Positions 9,069 to 17,271 of a stretch of DNA of 64,000 bases are shown here, in pieces (the stretch's first letter is position 1; every line of letters begins with the position of its first letter). The translations under genes and the position numbers were made by a program. The stretch comes from Alkalicella caledoniensis (GTDB lineage: Bacteria > Bacillota > Proteinivoracia > Proteinivoracales > Proteinivoracaceae). Under the pieces are notes generated by a model that did not search any database, was not told the DNA's origin, and saw only the letters and a program-made list of their open reading frames with translations. The DNA is taken from contig NZ_CP058559.1 of NCBI RefSeq assembly GCF_014467015.1, positions 1,612,001-1,676,000 of the forward strand. The letters run 5' to 3'.

Positions 9069-10247
9069 TTATTTCTTGGGAGACAAATACTCTAACGCTG
9101 TTCTAACATGCATTTCTACTCCGATGCTTAACGAATCCTCATCTATATTGAATTTTGGATGATGATGTGGATAGTGAGCATCTTTTGCTTCATTACCTGC
9201 ACCTACGAAGTATAGTGTAGATGGAATTCCTATTGTGAATTCGGAGAAATCCTCACCTGCCATGGTAACATATGGGACAATGTTTTCTTGTCCTACAATA
9301 CTAGCAGCTATACCTTTTACAAATCCCGCCATTTTAGCGTCATTAACAACTGGGAAGTTACAAGGTATGAACTCCATCTCATAGCTGGCTCCAAATGTTT
9401 CACAAATACCAGCTATAATTCTTTCCATACGTTTCCTTGGCTTCTCTGGCGTGTCAGGTCCTCCTTCATATAGGTATCTTAGTGTTCCTTGTAATTCTAC
9501 TTCTTCGGGGATAATGTTAGGAGCAGTTCCCCCATGTATCATTGAAAAATTGATTACCGTAGGTTTTAAGGCGTTAATCTCTTTAGTGGTTATAGCTTGG
9601 GTAGCCACAATAACCTGTGAGGCAATCAAAACTGGATCAATAGCGTTGTGTGGTGAAGATGAATGTCCACCTTTACCTTTAATCTTTACTTTAAAGTTCT
9701 CATGGGCACCCATAACGGCCCCTTCTGAAACACTTATTTTCCCAACTTCAATGGGTGTCCATAAATGGATGGCAGCGCAGGCGTCGACAGTTGGGTTTTG
9801 CAATACACCCTCTTCAACCATAAACTTTGCTCCTGCATCTTCTTCATTAGGTTGGAAAACAAACTTAACGTTTCCATGAAGCATGTCTTTGTTAGAGCTT
9901 AAAATTTTAGCTGCAACTAGTAGCATAGCAACGTGCCCATCATGAGCACAAGAGTGCATTACTCCTTCATTTAGGGATTTGTATGGAACATCTGCTTCTT
10001 CAGTCATTGGAAGTGCATCCATATCCCCTCTTAGTAGCAAGGTAGGTCCAGGGTTGTCCCCCTTAAGCAATCCTACTACTCCTGTCTTAGCCATTTTTTC
10101 AACTTCTAGGCCACATTGCTTTAAATATTCTTCAACTACTCTTTGTGTTCTGAACTCTTGAAACCCAAGTTCGGGATATTTATGGAAATCCCTTCTCAAA
10201 TTTATAAGTTCTTCTTTCAAGTTACTAACTAATGCCTTTACATCCAC
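9069..10247 (-). CDS. M20-family amidohydrolase (N-acyl amino acid deacylase)
   Basis: A 392-residue dimetal amidohydrolase of the hippurate/aminoacylase group, which cleaves N-acyl groups from amino acids in the cytosol. Metal ligands are visible as CAHDGH (about residues 104-109), QPNEEDAG, the His of IHLW, and HYPHHHPKF near the C-terminus. GTG 10247 is the start, with AGGTGG 8 bases upstream. It is the first gene of the operon and is read from a consensus promoter with a tandem operator. In the pathway I infer, it would deacetylate the product of the DoeA-like enzyme, a step that DoeB (a different family) performs in known ectoine degraders. Confidence 0.88.
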   Translation of the reverse strand: MDVKALVSNLKEELINLRRDFHKYPELGFQEFRTQRVVEEYLKQCGLEVEKMAKTGVVGLLKGDNPGPTLLLRGDMDALPMTEEADVPYKSLNEGVMHSCAHDGHVAMLLVAAKILSSNKDMLHGNVKFVFQPNEEDAGAKFMVEEGVLQNPTVDACAAIHLWTPIEVGKISVSEGAVMGAHENFKVKIKGKGGHSSSPHNAIDPVLIASQVIVATQAITTKEINALKPTVINFSMIHGGTAPNIIPEEVELQGTLRYLYEGGPDTPEKPRKRMERIIAGICETFGASYEMEFIPCNFPVVNDAKMAGFVKGIAASIVGQENIVPYVTMAGEDFSEFTIGIPSTLYFVGAGNEAKDAHYPHHHPKFNIDEDSLSIGVEMHVRTALEYLSPKK

Positions 10248-10308
10248 TTAAGACACCACCTTTTTTTGTCTTTGTCTTATCTCTAATTTTGGTCGTATAT
10301 CATTTTAT

Positions 10309-10341
10309 AGAATGGTTGTTCTAAATTAGAACCATCGTTCT
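10309..10341 (-). promoter_or_regulatory. Tandem operator, likely for the neighbouring IclR regulator
   Basis: Two 14-bp half-palindromes, AGAATGGTTGTTCT (10309-10322) and AGAACCATCGTTCT (10328-10341), both of the form AGAA-N6-TTCT, repeat with a 19-bp period. They lie just downstream of the -10 box of the operon promoter, where a bound protein would block initiation. An IclR-family gene lies 270 bases away, and IclR proteins bind paired palindromes. The assignment is inference. Confidence 0.65.
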
Positions 10342-10349
10342 GCAATTTC

Positions 10350-10378
10350 ATTATAGTTTATGATTTATTAATTTTCAA
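10350..10378 (-). promoter_or_regulatory. Sigma-A promoter of the M20-TRAP-hydrolase operon
   Basis: On the minus strand TTGAAA (10378-10373) and TATAAT (10355-10350) are 17 bases apart, close to the ideal housekeeping promoter. About 100 bases separate it from the GTG of the first gene. Confidence 0.8.
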
Positions 10379-10460
10379 GGGGTTTTATGAATTTTTTTAA
10401 TATATTTCGACAAATATTTTATGGAAATCATAAAAGTTCTTTATGGGGAGCTAAATAAAA

Positions 10461-10493
10461 AAGAGTGATCTCAGAAATTCTGAAGTCACTCTT
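10461..10493 (-). terminator. Terminator of the iclR gene
   Basis: AAGAGTGA pairs with TCACTCTT, extended by CTCAGAA/TTCTGAAG, and is followed on the minus strand by six T residues. It stands between the IclR gene and the operon promoter and keeps the two units apart. Confidence 0.8.
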
Positions 10494-10516
10494 AGTTTAA
10501 GTTCTATTATACCTTA

Positions 10517-11326
10517 TTATTTATTAGACTCAAAACCTAAATGTTTTGATATCTGAAGTATCTCTTTACTTAATTCTTCCCTTAATGTCATTATTTTATC
10601 AACGCCAAATCTAAAGGTGGGTCCACTTACACTCAGGGCTGCAACCACTTCACCTTCATGTCCCCTTATGGGCATTGCTAGACATGTAAGCCCCATAAAG
10701 TACTCCTCGTTATCTATTGCATATCCTTGTTCTTTTACCTTTCTTAACTCTTTAAGAAAGTCTTCAGCGTTAGTTATGGTGTTTTCTGTATATTTTTTAA
10801 AGTCGACATTCTTTATTACTTCACGAACTGTATCTTCATCTAATTCAGCAAATAATATTTTACCTAACCCTGTTGCGTAGATAGGTTCTATTTCACCCAC
10901 ATGAGAATCAATTTTAACCCTTGAATTAGTGTCAGGATCTACTTTTGAAACAACTATTACATCATTTCCTCCCCTAACTCCTAGGTTAACTGTCTCTTGA
11001 AACTTATTACTTATATCTTTAAGAGCCTTAACCTCAAGCTTTTCAACTCTTCTTTGTCTAGGTAGTGCACTGCCAATTTGGAACAGACCCCATCCCAATC
11101 GGTAATTATTATTTTCGAGCCTTTCAACATATTGATAAGCTACTAAAGTGTCCAGTAGCCTGTGAATAGTGCTCTTACCCAAATCTAAAATTTCGTTTAA
11201 TTCGCTTATTCCCAGACCTTGGTCTGTGTCTTGTTGGGCCAGTATATCAATAATCTCCAATGCTTTTTCTAGGGATTGAACTGGGTACTTAGGCCTATAT
11301 AATGGTTTTCTAACTGTTCTTTCCAA
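10517..11326 (-). CDS. IclR-family transcriptional regulator
   Basis: A 269-residue regulator with an N-terminal winged helix-turn-helix (GISELNEILDLGKSTIHRLL, about residues 38-57) and a C-terminal ligand-binding domain of the IclR type (GVRGGNDVIVVSKVD; IYATGLGKILFAELDE; GLTCLAMPIRGHEGEVVAAL). The start is TTG 11326 behind AGGGGGAA. It lies directly upstream of the M20-TRAP operon on the same strand, with its own terminator. The tandem operator in the operon promoter is its probable target. The inducer is unknown, presumably the imported solute or a breakdown product. Confidence 0.9.
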   Translation of the reverse strand: MERTVRKPLYRPKYPVQSLEKALEIIDILAQQDTDQGLGISELNEILDLGKSTIHRLLDTLVAYQYVERLENNNYRLGWGLFQIGSALPRQRRVEKLEVKALKDISNKFQETVNLGVRGGNDVIVVSKVDPDTNSRVKIDSHVGEIEPIYATGLGKILFAELDEDTVREVIKNVDFKKYTENTITNAEDFLKELRKVKEQGYAIDNEEYFMGLTCLAMPIRGHEGEVVAALSVSGPTFRFGVDKIMTLREELSKEILQISKHLGFESNK

Positions 11327-11741
11327 TGGTATTCCCCCTAATCAATTCTTCACGTTGTTTTAGTGCGTTTTATATAAAGAATATATTTAGTTACTGACAT
11401 AATAAAAAACTGTATCCTATACAAATCAAGCCGTTCACCAATATACCTAACTCATTTTTATACTACTAATTGGTTCAACACCTTAAATTATTTTTTTTCT
11501 AAGGATAGTGCATTACTTTGAACTGATTTTATATCATTTTTCCCCCTAAGTCAATAAAGGGTATTCTTAGATTATTCTACCCTAGGTACGATTTTTCCTT
11601 TACTTTACATTAATATTAATATATTATTTTTTTCACTTTTTACTTTTTCATTTAGTCATTAAAGTATATAATATATAATGATAGATTAAAAAACTGAAGT
11701 TTCAAATCTATTAATAAATCCTAATTTTGGAGGTAATACAT
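11327..11741. other. Divergent intergenic region between iclR and the aldolase gene
   Basis: A 415-base AT-rich spacer with no open frame I can defend. Overlapping TATAAT boxes (11667-11672, 11674-11679) lie about 65 bases before the aldolase start and are its likely -10 element. A weak six-base dyad AGGGTA/TACCCT lies near 11560-11590. I see no riboswitch. Confidence 0.45.
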
Positions 11742-12605
11742 ATGTTAGTTTCAGCGAGCAAAATGTTAAAAGATGCTAGGGCAGGCCAATATGCTGTTGG
11801 TCAGTTCAACATCAACAACTTAGAGTGGACTAAAGCAATTCTTCAAACTGCACAAGAGAACAATTCCCCCGTAATACTAGGTGTTTCCGAAGGTGCTGGA
11901 AAGTACATGGCCGGTTACAAAACTGTTGTAGGTATGGTAAATGGTATGTTAGAAGAACTTAACATAACTGTTCCAGTTGCTCTTCACCTAGACCACGGTA
12001 GTTATGAAGGTGCTAAAAAAGTTATTGAGGCAGGATTCTCTTCAGTTATGTTCGATGGTTCTCATTACCCTATCGAAGAAAATATAACTAAAACTAAAGA
12101 AATAATTGCCATCGCTAACTCTAAAGGAATATCAGTGGAAGCTGAAGTTGGTTCCATAGGTGGAGAAGAAGACGGTGTTGTAGGCGCCGGCGAGATTGCA
12201 GATCCAAAAGAGTGCAAGCAAATCGCTGACCTTGGAGTTGATATGTTAGCAGCAGGAATCGGTAATATTCATGGTCAATACCCTGAAAACTGGCAAGGTC
12301 TTAACTTCGATGCATTAGCTCAAATTCAGGATGCAACAGGTGAGATGCCACTAGTTCTTCACGGTGGAACTGGTATCCCTGATGCTATGATTAAAGAAGC
12401 TATTTCCCTTGGTGTTGCTAAAATCAATGTTAACACTGAGTGTCAGTTAGTTTTTGCTGCTGCTACTAGAAAATACATTGAAGCTGGTAAAGACTTAGAA
12501 GGTAAAGGCTTTGACCCACGCAAGATTTTTGCTCCTGGTGTTGATGCTATTAAAGCTATAGTAAAGGAAAAGATGGAACTTTTCGGTTCTGTAAACAAAG
12601 CTTAA
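11742..12605 (+). CDS. fbaA: Class II fructose-1,6-bisphosphate aldolase
   Basis: Zinc-dependent glycolytic aldolase, 287 residues, joining or splitting fructose 1,6-bisphosphate, DHAP and glyceraldehyde 3-phosphate. It has the class II signature HLDHG, the glutamate segment EAEVGSIGGEEDG, the zinc histidine in LHGGTGI and the phosphate-binding NVNTECQ. The true start is ATG 11742; an in-frame TTG at 11727 overlaps the ribosome site GGAGG and is rejected. The gene stands alone with its own terminator. The Gly/Glu pattern fits fructose-bisphosphate aldolase best, but tagatose-bisphosphate aldolases of the same family look similar. Confidence 0.92.
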   Translation: MLVSASKMLKDARAGQYAVGQFNINNLEWTKAILQTAQENNSPVILGVSEGAGKYMAGYKTVVGMVNGMLEELNITVPVALHLDHGSYEGAKKVIEAGFSSVMFDGSHYPIEENITKTKEIIAIANSKGISVEAEVGSIGGEEDGVVGAGEIADPKECKQIADLGVDMLAAGIGNIHGQYPENWQGLNFDALAQIQDATGEMPLVLHGGTGIPDAMIKEAISLGVAKINVNTECQLVFAAATRKYIEAGKDLEGKGFDPRKIFAPGVDAIKAIVKEKMELFGSVNKA

Positions 12606-12616
12606 TATGCACAAGT

Positions 12617-12665
12617 AAAAAACAGACATCCTAAGGAATTTATTTACCTTAGGATGTCTGTTTTT
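12617..12665 (+). terminator. Terminator between convergent aldolase and symporter genes
   Basis: A perfect 19-bp stem (AAAAACAGACATCCTAAGG with its complement) with an 11-nt loop; T-runs on both sides make it bidirectional. Confidence 0.9.
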
Positions 12666-12686
12666 ATTTGTTTCTTACTATATAGG

Positions 12687-14084
12687 TTATACTTCTATAC
12701 CTTTAATTAGCTCTGATTTACTCAGTCTTGTTGCCAACAAACATATTGATGCGGAAACAATAATAGGAACTGTAAAGCTCAATAGTAGCTGATTTGCTAT
12801 AAAAAACGGTATTCCTGATATGATACCTAGTACTGACGAAATCAAAGCCATATTCTCTGTACATTTTTTAGAGTAAAGGCCAAAAAATAGTGGAAAACAC
12901 ACACCAGCACAAACTAGATCAGCCACAAAAAATAGGTAAAGCACACTATATCCCCTAGCTGAGACTAGGGCAACAGGTAAAATCATAATAACTGTAGCTA
13001 TCCTAGCAATCCTTAGAAGCTTTTCTTCTTTGGTGTTTTTAAACAGCCTTTTACTATCTTTTGCAAGGGTCGCTATTATTGAATTCATAAGGGTATCAAC
13101 AGTACTCATAACAAGTACTAGAGCCAATAAAAATAACGCCACTATAAGCCCTGCAGGAAAAATACTATATGCAAGTGAGAAAAGGGCTACTGAAGGATTG
13201 TTACCTTGATTGAAACCTGCAGCTACAATCCCTAGTACCCCAGTTAATATCATTATAGGGAATACTATTATTGTCGAAGTCATCAGTGACTTACTAAGGG
13301 TTTTATTATCCTTACCTGCATATATTCTCTGCCAGTACCCTTGATGAAATAGGTTAGATACAAAAACAGCTATACATAATGTCAGCCCATACTGGATGCC
13401 CCCCCAATTATTAAAACTAAGTAGTTGCGGAGAGTAAGTAGTTATTTGGCTGTGAATGTTATTTATTCCACCCCCATAGTACACAACTCCTACTGTAACA
13501 CCTATCAAAAGAATTATAACAAACACCATCTGAACCATATCTGTAAAAATAGATGCCCGTAATCCACCATAGGCAGTGTATATTACAGTGGCTAATCCTA
13601 CTAGTAAAGCCGTATAAAGCATGGGAACTTCCGCAAGTTCAAAGGCTACTTGCCCTATGGCTGTTAACTCAGCTACTAAATGCACAAGCATATAAAACAG
13701 AGCCACTACAATAGTTAGCAAGTACATTCTGTGCCCATACCTTTTAAGTACGTAGTCTGTAAGGGTACTCCCCGTAGGCATATATTCTTTAACCTTAGGA
13801 CTCAGAACCATAAACGCTATATATAGACTTACTACACCTATAGAATAACCTACTACCGCAGGAATTCCTCCTAAAATCCCTGCTTCGGGAGGAGTAAACA
13901 GCATAAACACGCCTAAGAAAGATGCTAATAACGTAGCCGAAAGCATTTTTTTGCCTGCGGTACCCCTGGCAGTGAGAAATTGATCCATTCCATCTACTTT
14001 GCCGCGACTGTAAAGAACCCCTAAGATAGCAAAAACAGACACAGTACCTAACATCATGAGGAATACATTAAAAGTTGTAAACAT
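12687..14084 (-). CDS. Sodium:solute symporter (SSS family), probable thiamine or thiamine-precursor importer
   Basis: A 465-residue membrane protein with about 13 hydrophobic segments and SSS-family features (MDQFLTARGTAGKKML near the N-terminus, TGSTLTDYVLKRYGHRM, YTAYGGLRASIFTDMVQM, VMSTVDTLMNS). It is in the group close to pantothenate symporters. The leader carries a TPP riboswitch plus terminator, so the substrate is very likely thiamine, HMP or another thiamine precursor, matching the predicted transporter class called ThiV. The family is clear from the protein; the substrate comes only from the riboswitch. Confidence 0.88.
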   Translation of the reverse strand: MFTTFNVFLMMLGTVSVFAILGVLYSRGKVDGMDQFLTARGTAGKKMLSATLLASFLGVFMLFTPPEAGILGGIPAVVGYSIGVVSLYIAFMVLSPKVKEYMPTGSTLTDYVLKRYGHRMYLLTIVVALFYMLVHLVAELTAIGQVAFELAEVPMLYTALLVGLATVIYTAYGGLRASIFTDMVQMVFVIILLIGVTVGVVYYGGGINNIHSQITTYSPQLLSFNNWGGIQYGLTLCIAVFVSNLFHQGYWQRIYAGKDNKTLSKSLMTSTIIVFPIMILTGVLGIVAAGFNQGNNPSVALFSLAYSIFPAGLIVALFLLALVLVMSTVDTLMNSIIATLAKDSKRLFKNTKEEKLLRIARIATVIMILPVALVSARGYSVLYLFFVADLVCAGVCFPLFFGLYSKKCTENMALISSVLGIISGIPFFIANQLLLSFTVPIIVSASICLLATRLSKSELIKGIEV

Positions 14085-14146
14085 TTATATCACTCTCCTA
14101 GTTTCTTAAACTGAATAAAACACTCCCTTTCTCAGCAATAAAAAAA

Positions 14147-14167
14147 CACATATCCATAGGATATGTG
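14147..14167 (-). terminator. Riboswitch-controlled terminator
   Basis: A perfect 9-bp stem CACATATCC/GGATATGTG with a 3-nt loop, followed on the minus strand by seven T residues. It lies between the TPP aptamer and the symporter start, as expected for transcription attenuation when TPP is bound. Confidence 0.85.
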
Positions 14168-14192
14168 CAAGAAAGCATTTAAATATGCTAAA

Positions 14193-14290
14193 GGACACTT
14201 TCCTACGCTGGCATTATCCAGATCAGGTAATAGGGATTAAAGATATCATAGGATCTTTTTCTCAGCTGGCCTAACCAACACTCCCAGTGT
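14193..14290 (-). promoter_or_regulatory. TPP riboswitch (THI box)
   Basis: The minus strand holds the conserved core of the thiamine pyrophosphate aptamer: GGCCAGCTGAGA (P2/P3 side; canonical GGCTGAGA) and, further on, ACCTGATCTGGATAATGCC followed by AGCGTAGGAAAGTG. The outer helix P1 can form between ACACT near 14290 and AGTGT near 14195. A terminator follows and then the SSS symporter gene. Confidence 0.95.
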
Positions 14291-14472
14291 TAATATTCAA
14301 TTCTTGATGTTATCTTACCACAGATGACAGAGCTGCGCAATTACGTTTTTTGCCGGAGAACTTGCGGTGATTAAGGAAAATTTTAGGTAAAAAGAAGATA
14401 TAATGGCAGGTTTTTTGAATTTTGTGTCTAATACTATACTTATGTGCGTAATTTGAGGGGGGGGAAAGTAAC

Positions 14473-16491
14473 ATGAATATAATAGCAGAAGGCAGATATA
14501 AATTGAATTCCCGAATTGTGATTAAATATCTTTCCGGATTTTTTGCATTACTTCTAGTATCTCTTTATGTAAGTTTTAAAAACTATTTGTTATTCCACAC
14601 CATAATTGAACTCTTTAGTATAATTATAGCTTTTACAATTACTGCTATCTCTTTACATTCCTATCATGCATCTAAAAATAAGCTTGTGGTTTTTTTAGGT
14701 ATAGCTTATGGATTTATTGGTTCTTTTGACCTACTTCACACCTTGGCTTTTAAGGGCATGGGAGTTTTTCCAAACCATACCGCAGATTTACCTACCCAAC
14801 TTTGGATAATGGCCCGCTACATAGAGGCTTTCTCAGTATTAGCTTTGCCCTATGTACTAGGCAATAACATCAGGCAACGAAAGATATTTTTTGTGTATTG
14901 TTTTGTATCATTGATTTTACTCCTATCAGTTTTTAGATGGGATATCTTCCCCAGTAGCTTTATTGAGGGTCAAGGGCTAACATCATTTAAAATTATTAGC
15001 GAATACATAATATGTGGTATTATCGGTGTGTCTATATTTCAGCTATATAAAATTAGGGATCAGATAGAACCTAGTATTTTCAACTATTTGATTTTAGCAC
15101 TTTTCACAACAATTCTTACAGAGTTATTTTTTACTTTATATACTGATGTGTACGGCATCACCAATATGCTTGGCCATGTATTCAAAGCAGTTTCCTTTTC
15201 ATTTATCTATCAAGCAATTATCAAAACCAGCCTACACTTTCCTTATCTGCAGCTAAAGTTCACCACCGAAGTATTAAAACAAGAAATTTCCGAAAAGAAA
15301 AAAGAGGAAGTTATTAGGAAGAGTATGGAAAACGATATACTAAAAGCTTCTAAACTAGACTCAATTGCCACCCTGGCAGGTGGTATTGCCCATGATTTTA
15401 ATAATTTATTGACTATTATTTTAGGACAAGCATCATTAAGTAGGTTTTATGTTCAAGATAATCCAAAGGCACTTAAAAGTATAGAAGAAATTGAAAAGGC
15501 AACTCAACAAGCTACTGGATTGACACAGCAACTTCTAACCTTCTCTAAGGGTGGAGAACCAATTAAAAACACCGAGGCTGTCGATGGAATAATTCAAGAA
15601 ACACTTGCATTGGCATTAAGCGGTTCGAATGTCATAGCTCAGTTTAATTCATCAGATGATTTAGGACTTGTGGACTTAGATAAAGGGCAGTTTAAGCAAG
15701 TCATTAATAACCTTGCAATAAATGCTTGCCAAGCAATGCCAAAAGGTGGTGTATTAAAAGTTGATGCAAAAAATATATCAATAGGAAAAGATGAGTTGAA
15801 TTTCTTCTTGAATGAAGGTAAATACGTCAAAATTACCATAGAAGACCATGGCATTGGGATATCACCAGAAAATCTATCTAAAATATTTGATCCGTTTTTT
15901 ACAACTAAAAGCAATGGACATGGCCTTGGTCTTGCCTCGTGTTTTTCAATCATTAAGAGGCATAATGGATATATCACCGTTAAGTCTAAAGAAGGTATTG
16001 GGACTACCTTTTACATCTATCTACCTATTTCCACTAATAATGCTTTGATTTTAGATACTGAAATGAGTAATAATATATATAAAGCTGAAGGGAAAATATT
16101 AATAATGGATGACGAAGAAGCCATTAGAGACGTTGCAGAAGGTATGCTTACAGAAATGGGTTATGCTGTAGACTTTGCCACCAACGGGCGTGAAGCTTTG
16201 AATATGTATATGAAATCCTACAATCTTGGCAACCCCTATGATATTGTAATTTTAGACTTGACCATACCTGGTGGTATGGGTGGCAATGAAACTGCCAGAA
16301 AAATATTTGATGAAGATGAAAGTGCCAAAATAATAATTTCCAGCGGATACTCCGATGATAAAATAATTAATCCATTACATAAAAACCTTAACCACTTCTT
16401 AAAAAAGCCCTATACCTTTGAGGAACTAAGTTATGTCATTCACTCTACAACTACACAGGGCACTGGCTCAAATATTAAAAAAATTATATAA
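14473..16491 (+). CDS. Hybrid sensor histidine kinase with MASE3-type membrane sensor and receiver domain
   Basis: A 672-residue membrane kinase. Residues 15-255 form about seven membrane helices of the MASE3 type (SFDLLHTLAFKGMG, WIMARYIEAF). They are followed by a short coiled linker, the phospho-acceptor domain with His307 (GGIAHDFNNLL), a HATPase domain (NLAINACQAM, DHGIGI, GHGLGLA) and a C-terminal receiver domain (DDEE near 546, phospho-Asp595 in VILDLTIPGG, lysine in FLKKPY). No PAS domain is seen. No DNA-binding partner is adjacent, so the output path is unknown. TATAAT at 14399-14404 is a possible promoter and GGGGGGG precedes the ATG. Confidence 0.9.
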   Translation: MNIIAEGRYKLNSRIVIKYLSGFFALLLVSLYVSFKNYLLFHTIIELFSIIIAFTITAISLHSYHASKNKLVVFLGIAYGFIGSFDLLHTLAFKGMGVFPNHTADLPTQLWIMARYIEAFSVLALPYVLGNNIRQRKIFFVYCFVSLILLLSVFRWDIFPSSFIEGQGLTSFKIISEYIICGIIGVSIFQLYKIRDQIEPSIFNYLILALFTTILTELFFTLYTDVYGITNMLGHVFKAVSFSFIYQAIIKTSLHFPYLQLKFTTEVLKQEISEKKKEEVIRKSMENDILKASKLDSIATLAGGIAHDFNNLLTIILGQASLSRFYVQDNPKALKSIEEIEKATQQATGLTQQLLTFSKGGEPIKNTEAVDGIIQETLALALSGSNVIAQFNSSDDLGLVDLDKGQFKQVINNLAINACQAMPKGGVLKVDAKNISIGKDELNFFLNEGKYVKITIEDHGIGISPENLSKIFDPFFTTKSNGHGLGLASCFSIIKRHNGYITVKSKEGIGTTFYIYLPISTNNALILDTEMSNNIYKAEGKILIMDDEEAIRDVAEGMLTEMGYAVDFATNGREALNMYMKSYNLGNPYDIVILDLTIPGGMGGNETARKIFDEDESAKIIISSGYSDDKIINPLHKNLNHFLKKPYTFEELSYVIHSTTTQGTGSNIKKII

Positions 16492-16498
16492 TTAAGAC

Positions 16499-16527
16499 AA
16501 AAAGAGCCATGGGCTCTTTTATTTTTT
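16499..16527 (+). terminator. Terminator between histidine kinase and LspA-like gene
   Basis: AAAGAGCC pairs with GGCTCTTT around a 3-nt loop and is followed by TTTTATTTTTT. It overlaps the stop codon of the convergent gene. Confidence 0.8.
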
Positions 16528-17037
16528 GATAAAGTTTATAAAATCAATAAATAACTCTTTTTCACTCACCTTAGAGATAGCATTCCAGTTTTTTACCACA
16601 AAGAAAACGAATAGTACTTGAAAGGTACTAAGGTAAACATCTTTTAGATCAAATATAAAAAATCCTTTCAAAAGTATGTAGTCAAGACTACCATTCCAAA
16701 AGACTCGATCTATGAGGGAGCAAACCATACCTGAAATAAGAAATACCTCTAGTAGGCCAGAATATATTCTGGGACCATATTTATAGGCAAAGTACCTAAA
16801 TACAAAAAAAGTAAATATCAGTAACACTGTAGTTAGGGCGATATGAAAAAATCTTGTGTTTTGGATTTCAACCATTGAATTTAGCCATGAATAGTGCACA
16901 TTTTGCTTTGGCCTGAAGTATATAAAATTATTTATGATAGGAGTCTCGACACCCTTGTAGTTTTTCACAACTAACTTTATGCCTTGTTCTATCAGCACCA
17001 TAATCGTAATAATTAAATATTTATAAGTAGCTTTCAA
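16519..17037 (-). CDS. Divergent signal peptidase II (LspA)-like membrane protein
   Basis: A 172-residue protein with four membrane segments laid out as in prolipoprotein signal peptidase. The two catalytic aspartates are visible in SLIDR and in DLKDVYLS. Other positions differ: the first motif reads EQGIK instead of DQxTK, and the usual Asn before the first catalytic Asp is Ser. It is therefore a distant LspA paralogue and not the housekeeping enzyme, which must be elsewhere. The TTG start 17037 follows GGGGG. It could process a special lipoprotein or have lost activity; sequence alone cannot decide. Confidence 0.6.
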   Translation of the reverse strand: MKATYKYLIITIMVLIEQGIKLVVKNYKGVETPIINNFIYFRPKQNVHYSWLNSMVEIQNTRFFHIALTTVLLIFTFFVFRYFAYKYGPRIYSGLLEVFLISGMVCSLIDRVFWNGSLDYILLKGFFIFDLKDVYLSTFQVLFVFFVVKNWNAISKVSEKELFIDFINFIKK

Positions 17038-17271
17038 GTCGTATCCCCCAATGTATTATCTTTTACAAGAACTTAGGCCACCATTTTTTTCATGGTGTGA
17101 TGAGCACTCATTACAATTTCCATGTCTAGGACAGGTGAACCTCCCACGAATGAATTCGCAGGCTTCCAGTATCACTACTAGAATTTCCTGTTTCTCAGAC
17201 CGACCTTATTGCATCGCATTCTCCACAGGCGTTAATTCGGATAGTTCCTACCCTACATGTTTTGTTTTTTG

